A stretch of DNA of 64,000 nt. It comes from Apostichopus japonicus. Taxonomy: Eukaryota; Echinodermata; Holothuroidea; Aspidochirotida; Stichopodidae. Positions 1 through 11,500 of this stretch are shown here, one piece after another. Under the pieces are notes generated by a model. It saw only the letters and a list, made by a program, of their open reading frames with translations. It had not been told where the DNA came from and ran no database searches. The position numbers and the translations under genes are program-made. Position 1 is the first letter of the stretch, and each line of letters opens with the position of its first letter. The stretch is from assembly GCF_037975245.1 (NCBI RefSeq), contig NC_092573.1:17350265-17414264 (forward strand), read 5' to 3'.

Positions 1-471
1 GATCAATTCGCCAGGGTATCCAACTAATGGAGTCCAGACAGGCCTACATTCTGGCCCCAATGAGATGGCCTGAAGGGGAAGCCCTGTTCTCAGGCCAGTT
101 TGCCGAAGCTGTACAGAGCGAGTTCACCAGAAGGGAAACACTGTCCAAGCAGACATTCTGGAAGTTCAACCTGCAGAGAACTCAAACTTGCAGACTAGCG
201 GCGGTGAGACTGCCCACCAACCCCAGACAATCCAGAGGTTGCAGTCGCGACACGGCTGCGCTTCATCCATAGCTGACACAGGCACCAGGGATAACAGACC
301 ACCCTCACCCATGTTCAGACTAGGCCAACCCTCAGGCTGGAGGTCACAAGGCTCCACCTGTCCATGGAGTACCTTGACTCTGACCTGGGACGCAGGAATA
401 CGGGACTCGTACCACACAGCACTCAGCCTTCTTTGATGCCCAGCACTAGGGGTGACCACCCTACCACGGAT

Positions 472-838
472 TATCCGATTGTAGGGGGGAGACTATTGCA
501 ATATGCACATCGATGGCAAATTTTATGCCCGGATTCTTGGTCGCTAGATGTGGTTTCCTCGGGGTACCGCCGAGGGTATTCACCCCTGTAGCCGGCGCAG
601 CAGTGAAAGAACTCCGCTGCAGAGGGATCCCACTCTTTGTGTACCTGGACGACTGGCTAGTGATAGGCTACTCATGTCAAGATGCGGCAAACAACATTGC
701 ACTGATTACTCACCTCCTACGGTGGGTGATCAAACAGGAAAACACGATATTGTCACCCAGTCAGCAGGTCATGGCCAGCCTCGTGGACATCGTCCCCTAC
801 TGCAGATTACGAAAGCGGTCAGTACAAGTGCAACTGTT
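472..838 (+). pseudogene. DIRS reverse transcriptase fragment
   Basis: Two frames carry pieces of a DIRS RT. At 472-591 there is a segment starting IVGGRLLQ, equivalent to the AVGGRLQLF segment upstream of the RT core in the intact copy. From about 530 another frame reads PPRVFTPVAGA and then the catalytic box VYLDDWLV, and ends with MASLVDIVPYCRLRKRS. The stretch between the first box and PRVFT, including the first catalytic aspartate region, is missing. The frame changes and the deletion show it is dead. The RNase H and methyltransferase parts present in the other copy are absent here. Confidence 0.8.
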
Positions 839-877
839 AACCTGTCATCATTACAGGACCACTAGCCATTATCAAGT

Positions 878-1882
878 GTGGTCTCGGAGCTCGAGGGTCT
901 TCGGAAAAAGTTGCTGATATGGCATAGGCAGCAAGAAGACCTGGCACCAGCAGGACTTATTCTTCAAGACTTGGCTACTTCTTTAGATGGTGTACGAACA
1001 CCCAGACTGACCCACATTCAGCGTCTGAACCAAATCGCCGATTTCCTCATGTACCTCTTTTACCAGGTCAAACGAATCTCTACGATCAGGAACTCTCTGG
1101 TCAGCAATATCTGCAATTCACATAGGATTCCCTGAAGACTCCCATGGTCATGGAGCAAAAACTGAGTGCTCAGAGATATGTCTGACAATCCCTTTGAGCC
1201 AATGGCGTCAACTTCTCTACGCCACCTGACATACAAAACTGTGTTCTTGGTAGCCGCAGCATCGGCCAGGAGAAGAAGCTGCTTGCATGCCCTCTCCGTG
1301 GCAGTGGGGCATGTCCGTTTCAAAAACCACGGCATTCGCCTAATCCCTCATCCAGCATTCCTGCCAAAGAATCAGACACTAAACTTTGTGCCAGGAGACA
1401 TCTTCCTCCCCAGGATCTCCCATGTTTCCTCCGTCAGAAAGGACAAGCTGTGGTGCCCAGTTGGGGCACTCCTATGGTATATCAGCAGAACCAAGACTCT
1501 CCGTACCTCACTGAGACTGTTCATTGTTCTGTATGTACCTTACACGCCTGCCTCCAGGGATACGATTTCCAGATGGATTGTTCAACTGATCTAGCTTCAT
1601 ACTCCGGCAGGGGAGAGGGTTAGGGTGCACGACCTCACAGGCCAGGCATCCTCCAAGGCTTTGCTCGCAAGGGTCCCCCTGGAGGATATTCTGAAAGCAG
1701 CGGCATGGAAAACACTATCAACTTTTGTATCTGCATATTTGACTGACACCCTTGCATCGGTTTGTGCATGCGGTGTTGGGAGTTCCTTCAGGAAGGTCCT
1801 GCCCATTGGGCCTCCGACCATCATAACAGTGCTACTCCATGCAGATGTGAGATGGGAGACATATAAGAAAGGAGCAAAGTAA
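878..1882 (+). pseudogene. DIRS tyrosine recombinase, broken
   Basis: Tyrosine recombinase of the DIRS family in at least three frames. 878-1135 holds the N-terminal core-binding part (ADFLMYLFYQVKRISTIRN). 1166-1594 holds the first catalytic arginine box (AAASARRRSCLHAL) and the beta-rich middle. 1625-1882 holds the last box (AAAWKTLSTFVSAYLTD) with the nucleophilic tyrosine. The second box, HDIRG in the intact copy, reads HDLTG here, so the catalytic Arg of HxxR is lost. Frame changes near 1135-1166 and 1594-1625 would prevent one protein. It aligns over almost its full length with 38462-39454. Confidence 0.85.
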
Positions 1883-1913
1883 GTTGGTGAGTTACGAGCG
1901 ACGATTCTTACCT
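1848..1913 (+). repeat. Remnant of DIRS internal complementary region
   Basis: This short segment follows the recombinase and resembles the reverse complement of 38356-38450. Shared blocks are GGGAGACA..TAAGA..GGAG.AAAGTAA on one side and GAGTTACGAGCGACGATTC then TTACCTGTCTC on the other. The central CCCCAAAACTAACTGG part is missing, so this copy could not template its own termini. Confidence 0.6.
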
Positions 1914-1943
1914 GTCTCTCCCTCCTCCCACCGTGGACCTACC

Positions 1944-2001
1944 ATTACGAAACTTGACCTGACGGCTGACCTACAATTACGAAACTTGACCTGACGGCTG
2001 A
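1944..2001 (+). repeat. Short tandem duplication in DIRS 3' region
   Basis: A unit beginning ATTACGAAACTTGACCTGAC occurs twice in a row, at 1944 and about 1976, with only a few differing bases in the spacer. It looks like a local slippage duplication inside the element's noncoding end. Confidence 0.8.
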
Positions 2002-3219
2002 GCGTCAAACGACAACAAACAGTGTTCACAACTGGAGCTCGACAGATTATGGAAGGATCCCTGTTTCACTTGTCTCACCTAGTCTAGAACCAACGGTCTT
2101 TCCATAGGCATGAGGACACCCTACTGATCCAACTTCTCTCAGAACCAATACAGTCTGAGGTGAGTCAGCAGCCCCTATGCGGGCTCTTTTCTATCTTTGC
2201 TCATGTTGGTACTTGGTTGTTTGGTGGTTCACTGCAGCACATAATACCACATTCACCCCACCTTGTTTTCACTTGTCAAGGGTTCGGTTGATGGGCGGAG
2301 CTCATTTCTCGCTTGTTTTTTGCCCTCGGCTCCCAGAGTAGGTGCCGTCCGTGCCCTCTGCTACCCACTCTGCGGGACATGGGAACCCTTGTATCACCAT
2401 GGGGTAGATCCGGAAGGTGTTAGTGGGAGTGGGCAGTGCCCAGGGAGTGAGGGCGCAGTGCTTAAACATTCCAATGTTTAGTTAGGTAGATGGGAAAGTG
2501 CAGATGTGGACTGGGAGACAGGTAAGTATCAATGCTCGTAATTCCCCAAACCAGTAAGTTTTGGGGAGTTCCTATGAAGAAGTTACTTGTTTGACATTGT
2601 TTACTTCAATGTTTAAAGGTCCTTCAGCTTTGTAAAATGGTTCTTGATATACATAGACTAATTTTAACAACTGATTAGTGGTACTTTGGGTTGGTAGGGG
2701 TAGGGGTTAGCTGGGGGGGAGGGGATGGGTGCCGTAGCTTCAAATTTTCTTCTGGACACTTACTGTGTGATGTACAACCGCTATTATGTTTGAAGTAATG
2801 TGTGTGAAACAAACAAAAGTTACATATTCTATACTGTAATGGATTGTTTCAACCAATTATGGTATTACAGTGTAAAAAGATGTTTTCAGTTTGAGTATTA
2901 AGAAACTGAAAAGAGTAACTTCCTCAAATTTCAGGAAGCTTGAGGCAGTAATATATTATGGTGATAGGGATCTCTTGTGGTAGACACAAAGTAAGATAGT
3001 GCTAGTTTCCCATTAAATCAAAACCATATGGATGTTTTGCCAACAGTAACTTTTTTGGTTTCGATGATAATAGTAACTATTGTAGTCATGCAGTCTGATG
3101 GGTGGGCGAGTGACTGTGTGTGACACCTTGCTTGTAAACACAATATCTCAGGAAGGCAATCTTGGACCAATCTCATTTTTAGTATGTATGAGAACCATAT
3201 TGAGTAGAAGAAGCTTATC

Positions 3220-3592
3220 GTTTTTTGGGGAGGTCAGTGGCCATTTGGGGTCACCAGGGGTCAAAATGTGAAAACCTTGTACACATGATATCTCTAGAAT
3301 GGAAGCTTGTACCAAGCTTAGCTTAGAACAACCTCATATCTAGTATGTAATTGTGACATGTTGAGTTCAAGATCTCTATTGTTTTTGGTGGAGGTCAAAG
3401 GTCATTTGGGGTCACCAGGGTCAAATTGTGAAAACATTGTAAACATGATAACTCAAGAATGGAAGCTTGTACCAATCTCATATTTCATAAGTAGTTGTGA
3501 CATGTTAACTACAAGAAGCTTATTACTTTTTGTGGATGTCAATTGTCATTTGGAGTCACCAGGGGTCAAATTGTGGAAACCTTGTATTATAA
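3220..3592 (+). repeat. Three imperfect tandem units rich in AGGTCA/GGGGTCACC
   Basis: The block GAGGTCA...GGTCATTTGGGGTCACC, followed by AGGGGTCAAA.TGTGAAAAC and CTTGTA, occurs at about 3229, 3390 and 3536, a period near 150 bp. It resembles the larger AGGTCA array at 13140-15784 and the block at 8691-9345, and probably belongs to the same repeat class. Confidence 0.75.
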
Positions 3593-4671
3593 TCTACCGT
3601 ATAATCTCCCACCGACCAGCCTAGTAGAAAACATGTGCATTACGACTCATTAGCATAGGAGAGGCATCTGTAGATAAGTTTAGTAGTCTCGATCCACATC
3701 TCCATTGACTTAAGTGTGTTGCTTACATTTGGAGTTACCATGTACGTCCCTGCATACCTGTGCACAAATTTGTGAAATGAAACACTATACTGTTTAAACA
3801 TGCTTAATGTATTGGGATGGCAGATATCATTTTGTATAATCGGTATTATATCTTTGCTTCTGTTGTTGAAGTTTTCTGTCTTATTTTGCAATTGTCGAGA
3901 TTCAGTGCCAAATAAAAACTTCATGTTTGGATGTAGTAATGTTGGGGAAATGATCAGGTGCCGATTACGAAAATTAGCTGTCGTCTGGTTTGTTTTAGAG
4001 GCAAACCAGACGCAAAATCTTGGGGACCAGGGGCTAAAAATTGCCCGGCGCCTGCTAAATGTACAGCGTGTAGGTGTACCACATTGAGTAGAAGAAGCCT
4101 GTTGTCTTTGTCTCTATGCTGAAAACAAGAAGTTTCCATCTCAGTCATTAGATGCCAATGTGAATATAGTTTGTCATATCTTAATGCTTTTTGCTGTACT
4201 ACTTATTTTGAAGTATGTTGTTCATCCTGGCTATACCTTACAGTGTGTCACATTCAAATAAGATTATTCATGTAGCATCATTGAACCTACACTGCAGTTT
4301 TTGCTGTCTGATTTCAGTAGGCTCTCATGTTGCATTCAGTGAAATCAAACAAAGAGCACATATCAAAAGATTCTCCAGCATTCATCAAATTGCTATTTGA
4401 GAGATTTTCAGTATTCACAATGATAAGGAGACAAATTTAGCATCAGCTTCATTGCATGGGGAATCTCCTAAACCTATTGTACATATCAATATTGATTATG
4501 ACATACTGTACAGTAAGATATCAGAGTTGTACAAGGATATGTGGGGGATATCTTTATGTGAAAAGAAAAAAAAAGCCTGTTTTAAATTACAGTAACTGTT
4601 ATTATTTTCCTGTAAAGAATAATTAATTGCGTAAAGTACTTTAATAGGTATTCTACACACTTTCTGTGGTT

Positions 4672-4918
4672 ATTAAAGTATCAATACGTGTTTGCTGAAG
4701 AATTTCGGGAAACAAACTTCCAAAGCAAATTCAGTTTTTCTTATTCTAAATGCACTCTGATCAGGTGGGTTTAATGGAGCCAAAGCTATCGCAATTGAAG
4801 AAATAAATTTATTTTCTGTTGCCCTTATGGCGTGAACGCTTTACTGTAAAAACACTGCGAACGCCCACCGAAGTTTGTTTTCTGAAATACATCAGCAAAC
4901 ACGTATTGAGACTTTAAT
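4672..4918. mobile_element. Small inverted-repeat element (MITE-like)
   Basis: Two arms of about 49 bp face each other: 4672-4722 begins ATTAAAGTATCAATACGTG, and the reverse complement of 4870-4918 begins ATTAAAGTCTCAATACGTG. Both continue TTTGCTGA and then AACAAACTTC. About 150 bp of unrelated sequence lies between. The size and arms fit a miniature DNA transposon. No clear target duplication was found, so the family is unassigned. Confidence 0.7.
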
Positions 4919-5496
4919 GTTATAATGTGATGAGCAAGTCTTGGTGTGTTCTTGTTGGGAATTTTTCTTTTCTTTAAAGTACTCTACAAGCTGAAAAGTG
5001 AGTACTAGCATCTTACAAAGGCTTTGTAAGATCTGGATTGTTTACTACTCAATCCACATGTGATGTCTTATCTTTGCTTCTAATTTAGAAGCTGTGTTGT
5101 GCTGTGATTCTATCTAACTTTTCGATCTTGCATAAAATGTTGTTACTAATTGAGAAAAGCAGAGAATAAATCATGTAGCTGACACAATTGTCTTAATTCA
5201 GTTGTGGTCTGGTTAACGTAAAAATATGTTCCCCTCCACCTACCCTCCCAGCAGTACAAGATCTGCAAATAGCCGTTCCAACTTCCACGTGAGATTTGGA
5301 GTGATCCTGTAGCCTTTGTTTGTCCAACATTATAAGCACCATTGAAACTCTCTTTAGTAGTGAGGAAGAATGCATGTGGCAGTGTTGACCCATAAATATT
5401 TGAAAGTATGTGACTGCTATCTATCGGTCATCATATTCTAGTTAGGTAACTGTTTCACTGAAAGTCCATTTAACATGATGTTTCTTGTCTTTGCAG

Positions 5497-5577
5497 GACC
5501 CATCTGTGCAACAAGCAACAGCTAACTCATCGAGGGGTTTGGAAGAATTTAATCCATTTGAAGATAGCAACAAACAG
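5497..5577 (+). CDS. SCAMP: SCAMP exon: NPF motif
   Basis: Phase-0 exon of 27 codons, flanked by TTTGCAG and GTAAAG. It starts [12 protein letters not shown] and contains [17 protein letters not shown] is the EH-domain binding motif typical of the SCAMP N-terminus. The exon begins at the DPSV position where vertebrate SCAMP1 also has a DPSV segment. Confidence 0.93.
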
Positions 5578-8500
5578 GTAAAGTTTAAATTCTCTCTGTT
5601 CTTAACGTTTGAGGTCAACCTCACCTCGCGCATATTAGCGCATGTTTTCTTCATGGGAATGCTCACATTATTTTCTATTTTCATGAGAATTGTTTCTACA
5701 ATCCGATAACTCCCGAGATAGTTGTTGCCTTAAACATGCTTGTCAATATTTCATGACACTTGCTTATGTCTTATGGGACATTGGACTTTATATTCATTTG
5801 ACTGAGAGTTTGAAGCGACACACATAATGTACAAAATATATCTGTAGAATGTAAGAACATTTTCAAGGCAAATGAAAGTCTTTGGAAATTACAGTACATG
5901 TTGGGGAGATATATTTGGAGGTATTAGGTCCAGTGTCATAAGATTCAAGCCAAAATTTACAGATTTAGGTTGAGCAGATTACTGGTAAAATGCAGTGGTT
6001 AAGGGGAAACAGGTGGGTAATTCTACTCAAGCATATGGAGGGTTTCCTCAGTATTTGACATGTATTTCTCACCGTATTTTTCTTTCCAGACAAACACAAG
6101 TGTGCCATCACCAGTACCTGCCCAGAGTACACAGCCAGCTGTTGTTAATACTTCAAGAGATGCGCCTCCGGCCTACTCAGCTTCAGCTGCCCAGGCAGCA
6201 GTAAGTCATTCATTCCAAACAACCTCTTTCCTCTGCCAGTCACCAATGGTACCCCAACCTCTTACCCCCCATCCGTCATCCCCATCATCCCTCATCTCCA
6301 TGTATTGCATGTACAGTAGTTGCCTGAACAGGGATTTGGGTGTTCTTAATAAGCAGTAGTTAGAGCAGGTTTAATTCAACTGAACACTGTTACTTTAAAT
6401 CCTTTCTTCTAAAATGAGGTACTCATAACCAAATATTTATTGAGGGAGGGAGAGATTGTTCTTGAAAGTTTAAACTTTCTTTCTGATCATTCTCACAGTG
6501 GTAGCAACCTCTTCCATCCAATCGGTTATATGCCACTGTGAACTCAGTTGATCAATGGAGAGGGGGGAGGGGGGGGGGAGAGGTGAGGAGGTAGGAAATA
6601 GGGGAAAGGGACAGAAGATGAAAGGGAGGAGAGCGGAAACAGTTCAGGTAAGGTGAAGTAAAAGTGGGAAGGAGGAAGAGAGCCAAGGTGACTCAGAAGT
6701 ACTATATTCATAACTAAATTAGGGTGTGATGAATGTAAGAGGATTTTTTTATGTCTCTTTTTAAAGGCCACATCAGCAGCAAATGAAGATCTTCTGAGGA
6801 GACAGGCAGAGCTGGAAGAGAAGGCAGCAGAGTTACAGAGAAGAGAGCAGCAGTTGAGAAATGCACAGTATAACAGTGAGTGTCATAGACTCCCAGCTGA
6901 GACATGTGTCAAAAGTCATCAATATTGAACCCTAATTTCTTAAAAACATGCTATTTTTAGCACCAAACTAGCTATGTTCACCTCTCTTAAGGATAATAGT
7001 GACTAAATGAAAACATTGCAGATTCAACTGGCATGATTGAGTGGCTCAATGGTGTCTTGTTTAGGGCATGTATTTTTTATCCAACATGGAATAATTTATC
7101 ATGTTTCGCATCACAAAAATGCCATACAAAATGGGAAAATTTGCTATACAATTGAGAAGATGCATAGCAAGTTTTTTTTAATACAGAAATCATGTTATTT
7201 CATAAGAGACAAAGTTCAGAGCCTTCAAACTGCTGTGCAAAATTGGAACTCTAAATTATTCCCGGGAATAAGATTTTCTAAAGCTGTTTGGAGGAGGTTT
7301 TCACCGCAACCTTCTCTAGCAAATGAGAATACCATACAATTACATTGTTTGCACTTTCATTTACATTCAAAGAAATATTTAGCTATTGAAGAACACATGG
7401 CACTGAGACCTTAGTGCATATGATAATGGTTACTATATATATGATGATGTTTAAAATTGAAGCTGTTTCCTTAACTTTCCTCTCTTTGTTTGCTTTAATA
7501 CTTGTTTGTTTTGATGCTGCTCTTATCATAAACAGCTAACTTACTCTCATAGTCAAGAAAACCTACGGTTTTCCTTTTGAACGTTCCTTTGTAGTTCGTG
7601 AGAACAACTTCCCACCACTACCAAAGTGGTTTCCAGTGGGGCCATGCTTTTACCAAGACTTTGCTGTGGACATTCCAGTTTCTTTCCAAAAGATTGTTAA
7701 AATTGGATTTTACCTATGGCTAGGTATGTATGAGCATTACCTTTCTGTGTTTTACTTTGTTTTCTATCCCGTCAACTTCTGTGACATATAATGTTGAAAA
7801 GGTTTTCAAAATTGCATTTGTCCAAAGGAGATATGTTGTAGAGCCTAGGTGTATGAACAGGTAGTTAGGCAGTGCATACCTGGTTTGCTCAGAGAGAGTT
7901 TTATCACAAACTTGTGAATTTATGAACATTGAAATAGTCAATTTTTTGGTGCGACCTTTGTTGTGAAACAAGTTACCATCAGAAATACGAATCCTTACAG
8001 TACTGATTTCGCTTAACTCCCGTTAAAATTCGTTGAAAGGTAAATAACCGAATTTCCACGTTTTTTCATCGAAATTCCCCGATTTTTATCGAAATTCCCC
8101 GAATTTTAACGATTGGTTATCTCAGTCATTTCCTTCGTGGAATTTTCAATGGTACGTTGAAATTCTTTTTTAAACGAAATAGAAGGTCAATGTGTGGTTA
8201 CGCGAAACGTCGGAAAACGAGCAACTTCGTTTATTAGTGTTGATTAGACTTTGGAACAGTCGTTTGAAGGCAGGAATTTTCTCAAGAGCATTCCTATACT
8301 CGCATGAGTAGTGACACTCAAAGAAACGTAGTGAAACTGACGGGGGATGTTTTCTAACTGTGAACTCCAAACACAGTGACATAAGTCTTAACTTCGCCAG
8401 GCCGTGTGAGAGAATTCAGTCAAAGCTATGTACCACGAGGCACCCTTCCAGATAAATTGGAGTTCTGTTTAATCATTTAAATAACAATGAATGGACATAT

Positions 8501-11500
8501 AAACTTGGTTTACCTGCAGATTACGAAAAATAGTTATTTTTTAGAGATGTAAATTTGGTTTTTTATTAGAGTTGGAGTATGAAACTTTGTTTCTGAGCGA
8601 AAACATGTTACTTGAAGCAAAATAAAGATGCCCCGTCCATTCTGCGAGGACGCTTCCATTTTTCAAAAAGGCGTTTTCTCTTTTTATTTTTAGCTCATAC
8701 CAGCATGCTGGTGTGAGCTATTGTTACAATGCGGCGTCTATCACTCTATCACTCTATCCGTCAACAATTGGTAAAACCGCTCCCACTCGCACAGTGTTTG
8801 ATGGAATTTCATGGAACTTGGACACAAGGACCATTGGGTATAGGGCCATCAGAGATGGTCCGAAATTTGGGGTCAAAGGTCACCCGTGGGCCGTAATGGG
8901 CCATTATGTAGAAATACGCAAAATGCTTCTTCTCCTACAGATTCCATGGTACAATGTTGAGGGTTTGTCACGATAGTACTATGGAAGTTTTACCTTCAGG
9001 GTGTTCATGAATTTGAGATCAAAGATCAACTAGGGGTCTTTTGTGGCCCGGGCCGCGGCCCTATATTTTCAGATTGCTCCTGTTCGTACAGTGTATGGCC
9101 AGTTATAATGAAACTTGGTCACAACGTTCCTTGGGATGAGAGTTACGAGGGGTGTTCGGAAAATTGAGGTCAAAGGTCATTTAGGGGGTCATCGGGGGTC
9201 ATTCTTTGTAATATTTTCAAATATCTCAATCTCCTCAAGATTTTGATGGATCATATTCAAAGTTGAAGTGATGATTGTTGGATTGTGTATGAATAAGGTG
9301 ATGCCTAATAATTTTTGGTCAAAAGTTAATTAATTACAATTAATCCCCATTGTTTAAAAAAATCTGAGCCTTCACCTTTTGCCAAAGCTCCTTTAATTTG
9401 TCTCCCAGTTTCTGCGTTTACATTTGTGGTTAAGCTCTGCAGAGGCTGTTAGTGGAATTAAAGCAGGACTGGGAGTTGTTATTAACTGTTGAACTGTAAG
9501 CATGAGAGCCCTATAGCCAATCAGCACTTGCCGATTCTTAGAAGTCTTTGAGCCTGAGGTACAGTATGTAGGCAGCCAGCCAAAATTTTGGCAAGGAGTG
9601 CTTCAGGTCTGCTCAGGTAGAGGGGAGAAAGTTTAATAGGGTAGGTCAGTGGTATTGTTCGAGAGAGTGGGTAAAATAGGATTTAAAGGGGGAAAATAGG
9701 AATTATAGCCTGTGGTGTGGCCAGGATTCTGCTAAGGGAGGGGGGGTGGGGGTTATCTCTCATGGGCCCAAAATTGGTGGAATCTGAAAAAATGGCCTAC
9801 ATTTTTAAGCTCGAAAAGGTATGAGCTTCTGCACCATTGGTGCTCTAGTTTCTATTTTGTTTACATTTTAAACATGAAAATTATTTTAAATATGTAAAGA
9901 ACTTAGTAATGTACTGCAAACTATCTATAAAAACAGAAAAACGATGTTTTAGGCATGAATAATGTGTTCAATATAACTAAAGTAGTAGGCCAATAGTCAT
10001 GAGCTCATGATAGTGTCGTCAAGTCGTTTTCTCACTTTATATTTGCGACATATCACCCGTGTACATCAATCAATGGCATAGTGAAATCCCGTGTGAAAGT
10101 ATGTTGACCCCAAAAGACGCAAATGGTCGTTCTAGAAAGTACCGTCATAACATTAACAACACAAGGCCAGTTTGCTCTCTCAGGTCCGCACGTGTACAGC
10201 CATTTTTTCACACATGGTATTATGCTGTGCATGCATTGCGGGCGCGATTGCGGCAAACATAAAAGAAAATGAATGAAAATGAAAAACTTTCGATATTTTT
10301 CACAAATATTGATGCTTAGATAAGTGCTTCCTCACAATCAACGAGCCGCCCTAAAATTCGCTCCGCTTACGGAAAAACTTCTATATATATAACAAATGGA
10401 AAACCCCAAGTTTTTACACACATAATTCCCACTGACGTTGGTCACAGAACATAAGTAGGTCATTGACATTCGAACTTGGCAACGTGCCCAAGTTCATCGC
10501 ACCATGGGAACGACACAACACATTGAACATGATGTTATATTCTCCCGCTATCTGGACGCCGAGTGTAATATGCAAATTATGAATGGTACTGCTCAGCGTG
10601 GTTAAATCTTAACCTATTGCGACACAAATTTTGGGAAGCTGTTGTTAGAAGTAACTTTTGTATCAAATGTAAGGTACTGTTTCATGTATGTGACACAAGA
10701 GAAAGAAAATGAAATCGGAGGCTGCTCAAACCAGTTTCAACTTGATTTTTTACAACCCATCGCACAACATGTGCGTGCGTAATTTGTTTTCTTAACATGA
10801 CTTTTAATGAGTAAGTAGGAAAGGTGGGTAAGTTTGCTAATTTAGGCGAGTTTTTGTTTAAAATCTTGTGATTGATAGACAAATATATTGTTTTTTTTTC
10901 TTCAAAAGTTACGATGTATATAAATTCAGTGATCTGAACATCTGAAGACCACGAATACTGATCATGTGTGTTAGGCAATTATTATTACACGAAAGGTTGG
11001 CAAGATTATTGGGCCTTATTAGTAATTAACATACATTGATTGTTGTCTTGCTGCCTGAATTGCTACCTGCTGGAAAAGAAAACCTTAATTATTGTACTCA
11101 TAACTTCCTATTTTCATTAAAAGTCCAGTAACGGTGCGTCGAAAAAACCGCGATCGGGAAACGGCGTTTAAACTTTAACCGACCAGCAGGCGATACGGTT
11201 AGTGAAAAATCTGTTAGGTCACACCCTTATTTAAACACACACAACAAAACGCCCTTATATAATGAAAATATACTGAAAACCATATCGCAAAAACACAAAA
11301 TCGCTCATAACTCGAAAACGGAAGGAGACATCGACTTTTGTCGGCTGTATAGGGATTTCCTAAACCGAATTTTGATGCGGTCTATTCACCTGTGTCATTT
11401 ATGAGCTTCTCTGACGTAAGCTGCAGTACGTAATTTCTCTATACCAGTTCCGCGAAATTTATTTACGCAGTAAACATCATTCATTATGTTTTCTTTCACA

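Larger units (their letters stand above)
1..2567 (+). mobile_element. Decayed DIRS-type retrotransposon, 3' portion
   Basis: This is a degraded relative of the DIRS element at 37709-44104, in the opposite orientation and cut by the window start. In order it has RT pieces, a jump (RNase H and methyltransferase missing), a tyrosine recombinase with several frame breaks, a remnant of the internal complementary region near 1848-1913, and a terminal repeat ending near 2567. The end (2505-2567), read in reverse complement, matches the left extremity of the other copy, including a CCCCAAAACT-like start and a TACCTGTCTCC block. Internal deletions and stops make it non-autonomous. It probably lies in the first intron of the SCAMP gene. 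Confidence 0.85.
2568..5496. other. SCAMP intron upstream of first visible exon
   Basis: Noncoding, AT-rich. It holds the GGTCA-type repeats at 3220-3592 and the small inverted-repeat element at 4672-4918. I searched it for the expected first SCAMP coding exon (NPF repeats) and did not find one, so that exon is probably left of the window. Confidence 0.6.

Noticed and set aside
2568-5496. First coding exon of SCAMP
   Set aside because: No segment with an ATG, NPF motif and phase-0 donor was found; the exon is assumed to be upstream of the window.
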